NCBI RefSeq assembly: GCF_000426045.1
Contig: NZ_AUEP01000006.1
Location: 62,001 to 126,000 of the forward strand
Direction: 5' to 3'
Length of the DNA stretch: 64,000 nucleotides
Source: Marmoricola sp. URHB0036
Lineage (GTDB): Bacteria; Actinomycetota; Actinomycetes; Propionibacteriales; Nocardioidaceae
Every line of letters starts with the position of its first letter. Positions within the stretch are counted from its first letter, which is position 1. Below, in pieces: positions 34,149 through 45,424 of this stretch. A program made the position numbers and the translations under genes. The notes beneath the pieces were generated by a model. That model was not told the origin of the DNA and ran no database searches. It saw only the letters and a program-made list of their open reading frames with translations.

Positions 34149-34781
34149 TCAGCGAGATATCGAGGCAGCGAGTGCGGAGAGGTGGCTGAGCCGGGCGATC
34201 TCGGAGTCGAGGATCTCGGGTCCACCGCGGCGCGCGATGACCACCATCTCGTCCTCGCCGAGGGCACAGCCCGCGACGAGCAGGTCCGACTCGGCATCGG
34301 GTACGTCGATCCGCTGACCGCGCTCGAGGTCGCGGGGCCACCGGATGTGGTCCGGCACCTCGGTCGGTGCGGCGGGTGACCCGTTCAGGATCTTCGCGCC
34401 GTCACCTTCGCGGCGTACGCGCACCGCCCAGTCGACCACGAACGTGGCCGGGATCAGGTCGACGAGGGTGTCCCGAGCCAGGTCGGGCGCCGAGGTCATC
34501 GCCTCGACGACCTCGAGGTCACGGGTCAGGTTCGACCCAGCTCCGTAGCGCGAGATCCAGAGCACCTCCACGTCCTCCAGCGCGGTGCAGGCCGAGATGA
34601 TGCTGTCCGGCATCACTCCCGGCTCGGCGGCGAGGAACACGTCGTCGACCGCGCGACCGTCGTGGCTGCGCTCCACGATCTCGATCGCGTCGATGTTGCC
34701 CCCCGCCGAACCGATGGCGGATGCGAGACGACCCAGCGAACCGGGAACGTCGGGCAACGCGACGCGGAGCAGATAGGACAT
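34149..34781 (-). CDS. ACT domain-containing protein
   Basis: 210 aa. The N-terminal ACT domain (YLLRVALPDVPGSLGRLASA, GNIDAIEIVER, about 1-80) is a small-molecule (usually amino-acid) binding fold. The remainder has LIPATFVVDWAVRVRREGDG and a final LVAGCALGEDEMVVIARRGG, resembling a GAF/regulatory domain without catalytic motifs. Probably an amino-acid-responsive regulator; target unknown. ATG at 34781 is 6 bases after a TAGGGT box. Confidence 0.85.
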   Translation of the reverse strand: MSYLLRVALPDVPGSLGRLASAIGSAGGNIDAIEIVERSHDGRAVDDVFLAAEPGVMPDSIISACTALEDVEVLWISRYGAGSNLTRDLEVVEAMTSAPDLARDTLVDLIPATFVVDWAVRVRREGDGAKILNGSPAAPTEVPDHIRWPRDLERGQRIDVPDAESDLLVAGCALGEDEMVVIARRGGPEILDSEIARLSHLSALAASISR

Positions 34782-34787
34782 GTGACG

Positions 34788-34793
34788 ACCCTA
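34788..34793 (-). promoter_or_regulatory. -10 box of the ACT protein gene, leaderless type
   Basis: Minus-strand TAGGGT ends 6 bases before ATG 34781. Confidence 0.55.
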
Positions 34794-34899
34794 ACGAAGC
34801 GGTGTTTCTCAGCGATTTCGCCTCCGCGGGCTCGGGGCGGTCCGGTGGCCGACGGCCGGTCCGGAGTCGGTGCTCGAGCAGCGAGCGATCAGTCGAGAT

Positions 34900-35541
34900 T
34901 CAGCGCACGATCTTGAGGTTGAACTCCGCGGTCCCGAGGGGGCCCATCAGGCGCACCCAGAGCGGCAGCCACATCTCCAGACCGCGAGCGTTGCTCAGCC
35001 CGTCGAGCTCGATGATGTCCACCCAGCCGAGCTCGCGCAGCAACTCGATGACGACCTCACGCGCCTCCGCGTCGTCGCTCGCCGCGAACACCGTCGTGTC
35101 CCCGTTGCCGACCAGACCCGGATCGACCGCCACCGAGACGGTCACCGTGTTGAGTGCCTTGACCACCTTCGCGTCCGGGAACGCCCGCTGGATCTGCTCG
35201 GCGAGCGAGTCGGTGTCCTTGACGCTGAGCGTCGGCGGGAAGCCCTGGGAGAAGTCCAGCGGGTTGGACACGTCGAGGAGCACCTTCCCGGCCAGGTGGT
35301 CGGAGCCGACCTCGCCGAGGGCGGCCAGGCTGGCGCCGCCGTTGGTGGCATTGACCACCAGCTCGGCGTCACCGGCGACGACCGCCAGCTGCTGGAGTGG
35401 TACGTCGACCCCGAGCCAGTCCTCGCGCTGCGAGGTCTCACCGGGGTCTCGGGTTCCCACGGCGACGTCGTGGCCTGCCCGTTGGAGGGCCTGCGCGAGC
35501 GTCCGTCCGAAGACGCCAGTGCCGATGACTGCGATTCTCAT
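34900..35541 (-). CDS. NADPH-dependent F420 reductase-like protein
   Basis: 213 aa. The Rossmann motif MRIAVIGTGVFGRTLAQAL, then VVNATNGGASLAALGEV, VLLDVSNPLDFSQGFPP and KVVKALNTVTVSV fit the F420-NADP reductase (Fno/NPD_F420)-like superfamily of NAD(P)-binding proteins. These either reduce F420 with NADPH or are related dehydrogenases; the exact substrate is not certain from sequence. Neighbouring F420-type enzymes (30536) make a link to F420 plausible. A TAGCGT box lies 6 bases before ATG 35541. Confidence 0.88.
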   Translation of the reverse strand: MRIAVIGTGVFGRTLAQALQRAGHDVAVGTRDPGETSQREDWLGVDVPLQQLAVVAGDAELVVNATNGGASLAALGEVGSDHLAGKVLLDVSNPLDFSQGFPPTLSVKDTDSLAEQIQRAFPDAKVVKALNTVTVSVAVDPGLVGNGDTTVFAASDDAEAREVVIELLRELGWVDIIELDGLSNARGLEMWLPLWVRLMGPLGTAEFNLKIVR

Positions 35542-35547
35542 GGCCTC

Positions 35548-35553
35548 ACGCTA
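35548..35553 (-). promoter_or_regulatory. -10 box of the F420 reductase-like gene, leaderless type
   Basis: Minus-strand TAGCGT ends 6 bases before ATG 35541. Confidence 0.55.
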
Positions 35554-35599
35554 TGCCCGTTCACGGCGGGCGGGCAGGGCTCGTCTGGGCGGACGTCCT

Positions 35600-35605
35600 T
35601 AGGGT
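35600..35605 (+). promoter_or_regulatory. -10 box of the NAD(P)H-binding protein gene, leaderless type
   Basis: TAGGGT ends 6 bases before ATG 35612. Together with the box at 35548 it forms a compact divergent promoter pair. Confidence 0.6.
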
Positions 35606-35611
35606 GGCGAC

Positions 35612-36499
35612 ATGACTCGCATCCTCGTCACCGGTGCCACCGGCTTCATCGGACACCGCCTCGTGGCCGCTCTCGACGAGCAGGGCCACGAGGTCCGCGC
35701 GATGACCCGCCACCCCGACACCTACGACGGACCGGGCGATCCCGTCGGTGGGGACGTGTTCGATGCCGAGTCCCTGGTCGCGCCGCTGACCGACATCGAG
35801 GTCGCCTACTACCTCGTGCACTCCCTCGACGACGCCGACTTCGAGGCGAAGGACGCCCAGGCCGCCGAGGCATTCGCGAAGGAGGCAGCGCGGCAGGGAG
35901 TGCGCCAGATCATCTACATGGGCGGACTCGGCGACGACGACGAGGACATGTCGGCGCACCTGCGCTCGCGCCGCGAGGTCGAGGGCCTGCTCGCCAGCAC
36001 CGGTGTCCCGGTCACCGTGCTACGGGCCGCCATCGTGGTGGGTCACGGCGGTATCTCCTGGGAGCTCACGCGCCAGCTGGTGAAGAACCTCCCAGCGATG
36101 GTGGTGCCCAAGTGGGCCAGCACCAAGACGCAGCCGATCGCCGTCGACGACGTGATCCGCTACCTCGTCGGCGTCGCGGGCCGCGAGGAGGCGTTCGGCA
36201 GGATCTTCGAGATCGGTGGACCCGACCAGCTGACCTACGTCGACATGCTGCGAGTCGCGGCGGAGATCGACACCGGTCGCAAGGCGCTGATCATCGAGGT
36301 GCCGGTGCTGACACCGCGGCTCTCGTCGTACTGGCTGGCCCTGGTGACCGACGTCGATGTCACCACCGGGCGCAACCTGATCGACTCGATGGGCACCGAG
36401 GTGCTGGTCAGGGAGCAGTCGATCCGCGACGTGGTGCCGGGTGAGCCGATCGGGTACGCCGAGGCCGTGCGCCGTGCGCTGGAGGAGCGCACGGGCTAG
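35612..36499 (+). CDS. NAD(P)H-binding (NmrA/atypical SDR-like) protein
   Basis: 295 aa. ILVTGATGFIGHRLVAALDE is the nucleotide-binding loop; YYLVHSLDDADFEAKDAQAA and IIYMGGLGDDDEDMSAHLRS are typical of atypical short-chain dehydrogenases of the NmrA/complex I NDUFA9-like group. The classical YxxxK catalytic pair is not present, so it may bind rather than turn over nucleotide. It overlaps the CPBP gene tail to tail by 4 bases. Role unknown. Confidence 0.9.
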   Translation: MTRILVTGATGFIGHRLVAALDEQGHEVRAMTRHPDTYDGPGDPVGGDVFDAESLVAPLTDIEVAYYLVHSLDDADFEAKDAQAAEAFAKEAARQGVRQIIYMGGLGDDDEDMSAHLRSRREVEGLLASTGVPVTVLRAAIVVGHGGISWELTRQLVKNLPAMVVPKWASTKTQPIAVDDVIRYLVGVAGREEAFGRIFEIGGPDQLTYVDMLRVAAEIDTGRKALIIEVPVLTPRLSSYWLALVTDVDVTTGRNLIDSMGTEVLVREQSIRDVVPGEPIGYAEAVRRALEERTG

Positions 36500-37218
36500 A
36501 GGATGATCGCCGGCAACGCGTAGAGCATCGTCACCGACCACACCAGGTGGGTGATGATCGGTGCCAAGATGCCGCCACTCGCCCTTCGTTGGAGACCGAC
36601 GACCACTCCGAGCAGGATGGCCGCGAAGCCGAGCATCACGTTGCCGGTGGCGAGCGTGGCCACGGTGTAGGCGACCGTCGTCCAGAGGATCTGGCGGCGC
36701 GGGATCGCGGCGTACAACGCACCGCGGAAGAACAGCTCCTCGGCGATGCCGTTGACGACCGTCACCAGGAGCAGCACGGCGGCACTGCCCTGGCCGGTGT
36801 GCGCGAGGACCTTGCTGACCTGCTCGTCCAGCCACGGGAACTCGCGCACCACGAAGGCGCCGATGACGAAGACGATGGCGAGCAGGGCACCGATCAGCAG
36901 CGGTTGTACGACGGGACGCGGCGCCATCAGGTCGGGTTCGGACGGACGGCCCGCCCGACCGAGGTGCAGCGGACCCGACGCGAACGCGCCGACGGTCCAC
37001 ACCCCGGCGAGCACGAGGGTGGCCAGCGAGAACCTCACCGAGTTCTCGGGCGGGATGCTGAGCGAGAACCCGAGGACGAGGGCGCCGAGCACCACCACCA
37101 CGCCGCTGACCACCTGGCGACGGCGGAACTCGCGCGCGGTCTGCCGGTGGTCGCGCGGCGTCATCTCCCAGAGACTGGAGCGCAGGCTCTGGACCAGTGG
37201 TCCCAGCTGGCGTCGCAT
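36496..37218 (-). CDS. CPBP-family intramembrane metalloprotease
   Basis: 240 aa membrane protein with about seven helices. The CPBP (Abi) motifs NGIAEELFFRGALYAAIP (EExxxR) and the later HLVWS supply the metal-binding residues known from Rce1-like proteases. The N-terminal 30 residues are basic and cytoplasmic. Members are implicated in bacteriocin self-immunity or protein processing, but the substrate here cannot be told. Confidence 0.92.
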   Translation of the reverse strand: MRRQLGPLVQSLRSSLWEMTPRDHRQTAREFRRRQVVSGVVVVLGALVLGFSLSIPPENSVRFSLATLVLAGVWTVGAFASGPLHLGRAGRPSEPDLMAPRPVVQPLLIGALLAIVFVIGAFVVREFPWLDEQVSKVLAHTGQGSAAVLLLVTVVNGIAEELFFRGALYAAIPRRQILWTTVAYTVATLATGNVMLGFAAILLGVVVGLQRRASGGILAPIITHLVWSVTMLYALPAIIL

Positions 37219-37254
37219 GACACGAGGCTAGCCATGGCCGTCACCGGGCCTCCG

Positions 37255-37260
37255 TAGGGT
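37255..37260 (+). promoter_or_regulatory. -10 box of phr
   Basis: TAGGGT ends 6 bases before ATG 37267; the 6 bases between are CGGAGG, so the start could be leaderless, or a ribosome site might act if transcription began further upstream. Confidence 0.5.
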
Positions 37261-37266
37261 CGGAGG

Positions 37267-38616
37267 ATGACGTCGATCATGTGGTTCCGCCGGGACCTGC
37301 GGCTGCGAGACCACCCGGCGCTGCGACGGGCTGCCGACCACGGCGAGGTGCTCGGACTGTTCGTGCTGGACCCCGCGCTGTGGACCGGTGCCGGCCCGGC
37401 CCGCCGGGCCTGGCTGGCCGCGACGCTGCGGTCGCTCGACGAGTCGATGGGCGGTCGGCTGTGCGTCCGGGTCGGCACGCCGGCGTCGTTGGTGCCGCTG
37501 ATGGCCGAGCGCGTGGGGGCCGACCAGGTGCACGTGACCAACGACTTCACTCCCTACGGCCGCGCCCGCGACCGGGCCGTCGTCGAGGCGCTGCCCGATG
37601 ACGTCGAGGGGGTGGCCACGGGCACGCCGTACGCCGTCGCTCCGGGCACCGTCGTGAACGGGTCCGGCAGTCCCTACAAGGTGTTCACGCCGTACAGCAG
37701 GGCCTGGCGCAGCCACGGCTGGGACGACCCGCTGCCCGCCCCGCGCAAGGTGGCGTGGGTGGAGTCCGAGGACGACCAGCGGGTGGACGCCATGCTCGAC
37801 AAGGCGCTGCGCGACGCGCCCGACGGCATGCCGACGCCCGGCGAGGACGCCGCGTGGCGCCGGTTCCGCGCCTTCCTGGACCGCGACGTCGACGGGTACG
37901 ACGACCTGCGCAACGACCCGGGTGCCGACCGGACCTCGCGGCTCTCGCCCTACCTGAAGTACGGCGTCCTGCACCCGCGCCAGCTGCTCGCCGAGACCGC
38001 GTCGCGCCGGAGCACGGGGGCGACCACGTTCGAGAACGAGCTGGCCTGGCGCGACTTCTACGCCGACGTGCTCTTCTGCAACCCCGACTCGGCCTGGACC
38101 GACCTCAACGACGTGGCCGGGCTGACCTACGACGAGCCCACGGACGCGATCGAGGCCTGGAAGGGCGGCACCACCGGCTACCCGATCGTCGACGCCGGGA
38201 TGCGCCAGCTGCTCAGCGAGGGATGGATGCACAACCGGGTGCGAATGATCACCGCCAGCTTCCTGACCAAGGACCTGCACGTGTGGTGGCCGCTCGGAGC
38301 CCGGCACTTCCTCGACCACCTCGTCGACGGCGACCTCGCCTCGAACAACCACGGGTGGCAGTGGGTCGCGGGCACCGGCACCGACGCTGCGCCGTACTTC
38401 CGCGTCTTCAACCCGGTGACGCAGGGGCTGAAGTTCGATCCGGCCGGCGACTACGTGCGCCGCTGGGTCCCCGAGCTGGCGCACCTGTCCGGCAAGGCGG
38501 CGCACGAGCCGTGGGACGCCGACGGCGGCTACGACCACGGCTACCCGCAGCGGATCATCGACCACGCGGAGGAGCGTCGTCGCGCACTGGATCGCTACCA
38601 GCGCGGCCGAGCCTGA
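37267..38616 (+). CDS. phr: Deoxyribodipyrimidine photolyase
   Basis: 449 aa class I DNA photolyase, repairing UV pyrimidine dimers with light. N-terminal alpha/beta antenna domain (MWFRRDLRLRDHPALRRAAD), then the FAD domain with TSRLSPYLKYGVLHPRQL, NELAWRDFYADVLF, EGWMHNRVRMITASFLTKDL and ASNNHGWQWVAGTGTDAAPY. The last motif (NNGNWQW-type) separates photolyases from plant cryptochromes. Length is typical. The 3' end overlaps thpR by 62 bases, tail to tail. Confidence 0.96.
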   Translation: MTSIMWFRRDLRLRDHPALRRAADHGEVLGLFVLDPALWTGAGPARRAWLAATLRSLDESMGGRLCVRVGTPASLVPLMAERVGADQVHVTNDFTPYGRARDRAVVEALPDDVEGVATGTPYAVAPGTVVNGSGSPYKVFTPYSRAWRSHGWDDPLPAPRKVAWVESEDDQRVDAMLDKALRDAPDGMPTPGEDAAWRRFRAFLDRDVDGYDDLRNDPGADRTSRLSPYLKYGVLHPRQLLAETASRRSTGATTFENELAWRDFYADVLFCNPDSAWTDLNDVAGLTYDEPTDAIEAWKGGTTGYPIVDAGMRQLLSEGWMHNRVRMITASFLTKDLHVWWPLGARHFLDHLVDGDLASNNHGWQWVAGTGTDAAPYFRVFNPVTQGLKFDPAGDYVRRWVPELAHLSGKAAHEPWDADGGYDHGYPQRIIDHAEERRRALDRYQRGRA

Positions 38617-39160
38617 ACGTCTCGACGACCTCGTGCCGGGCGCGGTTGCGCGGAGCCTCCCCGAGGTACGACGCCACGAGGGTCATCTCCTCGATGGTCC
38701 ATGGCGGGCCGGCGTACGCATCGAGCAGCTGCACGATCCTGCTCGCCTCGACGCCCTTGCTGATCCGGGCCAGTGTCAGATGAGGGGTGAAGTGCTGGCC
38801 GTCGACCTCGGCGCCGGCCCTCGCGACGGCGGCCCGGGCGCCGATCGCCATCCGGCGCAGCTCCTCGCGGTCGGTCTCGACTCCGGCGTACACGATCTTG
38901 GCCCGCCCGACGTTGGGAAAGGCACCGCCGCCGAGGATCCTGGCCTCGATCGGGCTGCGCTTCCGGGCGGCACGGGCCAGCCGGTCCACGAGGTCGTCGT
39001 GTGCACGCTCCGGGACGTCCCGGGAGAAGGCCAGCGTCAGGTGCCACTGCTCGGGATCGGTCCAGCGAAAGGGCACCGCGCCACGACGCGGCAACACGAA
39101 CGCCTCGAGGTCCTCGAGGACCTCGTCCGGCGGGATCGCCGCCACGAACATCCGTGTCAT
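38555..39160 (-). CDS. thpR: RNA 2',3'-cyclic phosphodiesterase ThpR
   Basis: 201 aa 2H phosphoesterase, with the two catalytic HxTx motifs HLTLAF (about 40) and HLTLARI (about 130). Such proteins hydrolyse 2',3'-cyclic phosphates of RNA (LigT/ThpR family). N-terminus MTRMFVAAIPPDEV matches family starts. The last 20 codons lie in phr antisense and may be less conserved. No ligase partner is adjacent. Confidence 0.93.
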   Translation of the reverse strand: MTRMFVAAIPPDEVLEDLEAFVLPRRGAVPFRWTDPEQWHLTLAFSRDVPERAHDDLVDRLARAARKRSPIEARILGGGAFPNVGRAKIVYAGVETDREELRRMAIGARAAVARAGAEVDGQHFTPHLTLARISKGVEASRIVQLLDAYAGPPWTIEEMTLVASYLGEAPRNRARHEVVETFRLGRAGSDPVRDDAPPRGR

Positions 39161-39187
39161 GGCCCCACCCTCGCACCGACCACCGCG

Positions 39188-40669
39188 TCAGGCCGAGGGG
39201 TCGTGCTCCACGATCCGGTTGGGCATCAGGGCCCCGATCAGCAGCAATGACACCGCCAGGCCGGCCGAGGCCAGGAAGACGTCGTGCAGGGCCGGCTCGA
39301 GGACACCTGAGGCGACGTGCTCGAGTCCGGCCGCCGAGTGGCCAAGCTGCTCCCGGACCACACCGTTGGCGATGGCACCGAACGCCGCGACACCCAGGGC
39401 ACTGCCGAGCGAGCGGGCGAACATGTTGGTGCCGGTGACCACGCCGCGGTGCTGCCAGGAGACCGTCGACTGGGCGGCGATGACGGCCGGGCTCGCGACG
39501 AACCCGAACCCGAGCCCCATCACGAAGCAGGGACCGGCCAGGGCCCAGACGCTGCTGCTCGCGTCGACCGGCAGCAGCAGGGCGGCCCCGGCGACAGCGA
39601 ACGCGCCGCCCATCAGCAGGGTCAGCCGGAAGCCGATGGTGAGGTAGAAGCGGCCCGAGATGGAGGCCGCGATCGGCCAGCCGATCGTCATCGCCGCCAG
39701 GGCCAGGCCACCGACGATGGCGCCGTGGCCGAGGACGCCCTGGGCGAAGACCGGCACGTACGACGTCAGCCCCAGCGTCAGCACGCCCACGACCAGGGCA
39801 GCGAGGTTAGCCGCGATCAGGGTCCGGTTGCCCATCACCCACAACGGAAGCACCGGCTCGGCGGCCCGGCGTTCCACCAGCGCAAAGAGCACGAGCGAGA
39901 CGAGCCCGAGGGTGAACAGCAGCACGCTCGTCCCCGAGTCCCAGGCCCACCGCTGGCCTCCCTCGAGCAGACCGAGCAGCAACAGCGTGCCGCCGGTGGC
40001 GAGCAAACCGGCGCCGAGGTAGTCGATCCGGTGGCTCCTGCGCTCGACGTCCTCGTGGAACCGTCGTACGAGCACCAGCGCCGCGAGCGCACCGATCGGC
40101 AGGTTGACGAAGAAGATCCAGCGCCAGCTGAAGTAGTCCACGAAGACGCCGCCCAGCGTCGGGCCGACCACCGAGGAGATGGCCCAGACGCTGGCGATGT
40201 AGCCCTGCACCTTGGCCCGCTCGGCGAGGCTGTAGATGTCGCCCACGATGGTCATGCCCATCGGCTGGACGGCGCCGGCGCCGAGCCCCTGGACGACGCG
40301 GAACACGATCAGGCTGGTCATGCTCCAGGCCAGGCCGCACATCAGCGAGCCGGACAGGAACAGCGCGATCCCGACCAGCATCACCGGCTTGCGGCCGATC
40401 AGGTCGGCCACCTTGCCGTACATCGGCACCGAGACGGCCTGGGCCAGCAGGTAGGCCGAGAACAGCCAGGGGAACTGGGTGAACCCGCCCAGATCACCGA
40501 CGATCGCGGGCACCGCGGTGGCGAGGATGGTGGCGTCGATCGCGACCAGCCCGATGCTGAGCATCACCGCCAACAGGACCGGGCCCCGCTCGCTGCGCAG
40601 GCCGACGCTGGCGCGGGTGATCTCGGTCGACGTCACGTGAGGCGGCAACCAGGGTGCAACGTCGTACAT
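39188..40669 (-). CDS. MFS multidrug exporter, DHA2 (14-helix) type
   Basis: 493 aa. About 14 hydrophobic helices; motif A GKVADLIGRKPVMLVG, the motif C-like GPTLGGVFVDYFSWRWIFFV, and IDATILATAVPAI (the DHA2 helix 1 signature) place it with EmrB/QacA drug:proton antiporters. ATG at 40669 is chosen as the first start giving a short cytoplasmic N-terminus; the longer frame to 40795 is unlikely. It is divergent from glgX. No regulator is adjacent. Confidence 0.9.
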   Translation of the reverse strand: MYDVAPWLPPHVTSTEITRASVGLRSERGPVLLAVMLSIGLVAIDATILATAVPAIVGDLGGFTQFPWLFSAYLLAQAVSVPMYGKVADLIGRKPVMLVGIALFLSGSLMCGLAWSMTSLIVFRVVQGLGAGAVQPMGMTIVGDIYSLAERAKVQGYIASVWAISSVVGPTLGGVFVDYFSWRWIFFVNLPIGALAALVLVRRFHEDVERRSHRIDYLGAGLLATGGTLLLLGLLEGGQRWAWDSGTSVLLFTLGLVSLVLFALVERRAAEPVLPLWVMGNRTLIAANLAALVVGVLTLGLTSYVPVFAQGVLGHGAIVGGLALAAMTIGWPIAASISGRFYLTIGFRLTLLMGGAFAVAGAALLLPVDASSSVWALAGPCFVMGLGFGFVASPAVIAAQSTVSWQHRGVVTGTNMFARSLGSALGVAAFGAIANGVVREQLGHSAAGLEHVASGVLEPALHDVFLASAGLAVSLLLIGALMPNRIVEHDPSA

Positions 40670-40757
40670 TCCCGCGGGATCTCGCGATCGCGGAATCGGA
40701 CAGGGCGGGTGGGCAACTCTGTAGGCGGAAGGGTGAAGTATCGGCCGTCCGGTGGCA

Positions 40758-40781
40758 GTTTCCCCGGTCGCCCGGGGAAAC
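40758..40781. promoter_or_regulatory. Strong hairpin in the MFS-glgX divergent region
   Basis: Perfect 10-bp arms GTTTCCCCGG (40758-40767) and CCGGGGAAAC (40772-40781) with loop TCGC. It lies 126 bases upstream of glgX and 89 upstream of the exporter start. It may be an operator or a 5' leader structure; nothing else in the gap is clear. Confidence 0.45.
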
Positions 40782-40907
40782 CGACGCTCGCCCACCCCCA
40801 GCGTGACGACCGCCTCACCCCCGGCAGCGCTGCGCCCGCTGATTGTGGGTACCCCGGATGCCCTCGGTAGTTTGATCGTTCAAGACCGACTCACCCAGGA
40901 GCACACC

Positions 40908-43168
<2,261 letters not shown>

Positions 43169-43172
<4 letters not shown>

Positions 43173-45424
43173 CCGCAGGACCCCAGCCCCGCAGACCGGC
43201 CTCGACGTACCGGCTCCAGATCACCGCCGACTTCGACCTGTTCGAGGCGGCCCAGCGGTTGCCCTACCTGCACGAGCTCGGCGTCGACTGGGTCTACCTC
43301 TCGCCGCTGCTGGCAGCCGAGCCGGGAAGCACCCACGGCTACGACGTGGTCTCCTTCGACCACGTGGACGCGTCCCGCGGCGGCGCCGACGGCCTGGCCG
43401 CGGTCAGCGCCGAGGCGCGTCGCCTCGGCATGGGGGTGCTGGTCGACATCGTGCCCAACCACGTCGGCGTGGCCACACCGGCCACCAACCCGTGGTGGTG
43501 GGACGTGCTCGAGCACGGGCCCGGTTCGCGGCGTGCCGAGGCCTTCGACATCGACTGGGAGTTCGGCAACGGCAGGGTGCGCCTTCCCGTCCTCGGCGAC
43601 GACGACCTCCCCCGCGACGGGCACCCGACCGGGCACCTCGCTGTGGTCGACGACGAGCTGCGCTACCGCGACCACCGTTTCCCGATCGCCCCCGGGACGG
43701 ACCACGGCAGCGCCGACGAGGTACATGCCCGGCAGCACTACGAGCTGGTCGGCTGGCGGCGCGGCGACTCCGACCTCAACTACCGTCGCTTCTTCACCGT
43801 GACCACCCTGGCCGGCGTACGCGTCGAGGTGCCGGAGATCTTCGCCGCCACGCACGCGGAGGTCCGCCGCTGGTTCGACGAGGGACTCGTCGACGGCCTG
43901 CGCATCGACCACCCCGACGGCCTGCGCGACCCGGAGGGCTACCTCGACCACCTCGCCGACCTCACCTCGGGCGGCTACACGCTGGTCGAGAAGATCCTCG
44001 AGCCCGGTGAGGACCTGCCACGCGGCTGGGCGATGGACGGCACCACCGGGTACGACGTGCTCGCGCTGCTCGACCGGGTGCTCACCGATCCGGCCGGGGA
44101 GGAGCCGCTGACCGACCTCGACCGGCGGCTGCGGGGTCAGGACCAGGACTGGCACGCACTGGTGCACGACCGCAAGCGAGCCGTGGCCGACGGCAGCCTG
44201 CTGGCCGAGACCCGGCGCATCGTCCGGGAGCTGCCCGACCTGCTGCCGCACAGCCACGAGCAGCTCGAGGACGCCGTGGCCGAGCTGCTGGCCTGCTTCC
44301 CGGTCTACCGCTCCTACCTGCCCGACGGCCGCGAACACCTCGAGCACGCGCTCGCCGCCGCGCGGACCGCACGACCCGACCTCGACGCCGTGGTCGACGA
44401 CCTCGGCTGGGTGCTGGCCGACCCCGAGGCCCCGGCTGCCCTGCGCTTCCAGCAGACCAGCGGCATGGTGATGGCCAAGGGCGTGGAGGACAACGCGTTC
44501 TACCGCACCTCGCGACTGACCTCGCTCACCGAGGTCGGCGGCGACCCCGACATCTTCGCGATCTCGCCCGACGAGTTCCACGACGCGATGGCAGCCCGAC
44601 AGCGCGACTGGCCGCACGCGATGACGGCCCTGTCGACCCACGACACCAAGCGCTCCGAGGACGTGCGCGCCCGCATCACCGCGCTGGCCGAGGTCCCCGG
44701 CGAGTGGGAGTCGGCGGTCACCGAGCTCCAGCGGTTGGCGCCGATGCCCGACGCCGGGCTGGCCAACCTGCTCTGGCAGGCGGCCGTCGGGGCGTGGCCG
44801 ATCTCGCGGGAGCGGATCCACGCCTACGCCGAGAAGGCGATGCGCGAGGGCGGGGAGCACACCACCTGGACCGACGCCGATGCCGACTTCGAGGCCCGTG
44901 TGCACGCCGCGCTCGATGCGGCGTACGACGACAGTGCGGTCGCCGCGGTCCTGGAGGGGATCGTCGCCAGGATCGAGCCCGCCGGTCGCAGCAACGCGAT
45001 GGCCGCCAAGCTGCTGTCCCTGACGCTGCCGGGCGTGCCGGACGTCTACCAGGGCACCGAGCTCGGCGACTTCAGCCTGGTCGACCCCGACAACCGGCGG
45101 CCGGTCGACTTCGACGCCGCCTGGGCCTCGCTCGCCGACGGCTGGAATCCCAAGCAAGCGCTCACCGCCGAGGCGCTGCGGTTGCGTCGCGACCGACCCG
45201 AGCTGTTCACGTCGTACGCCGCCGTGGCGGCCGACGGGGCGGCCGCCGACCACGTGCTGGCCTTCGACCGAGGTGGTGCGATCACCGTCGTCACCCGGCT
45301 GCCGCTCGGGCTGGAGGCCAGGGGTGGCTGGGGCGAGACCGTGCTGCTCCTGCCCGACGGGACGAGGCGAGTCACTGACGTCCTCGGCAATGGCGCGGTG
45401 GCCCTGCTGGTGAAGGAGGACTGA
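43169..45424 (+). CDS. treY: Malto-oligosyltrehalose synthase TreY
   Basis: 751 aa GH13 enzyme that turns the reducing-end glucose of a maltodextrin into a trehalose unit by intramolecular transglucosylation. Motifs: [68 protein letters not shown] and [15 protein letters not shown]. Length is typical (700-780). GTG at 43169 overlaps the glgX stop by 4 bases, and the stop shares one base with the treZ start. Confidence 0.97.
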
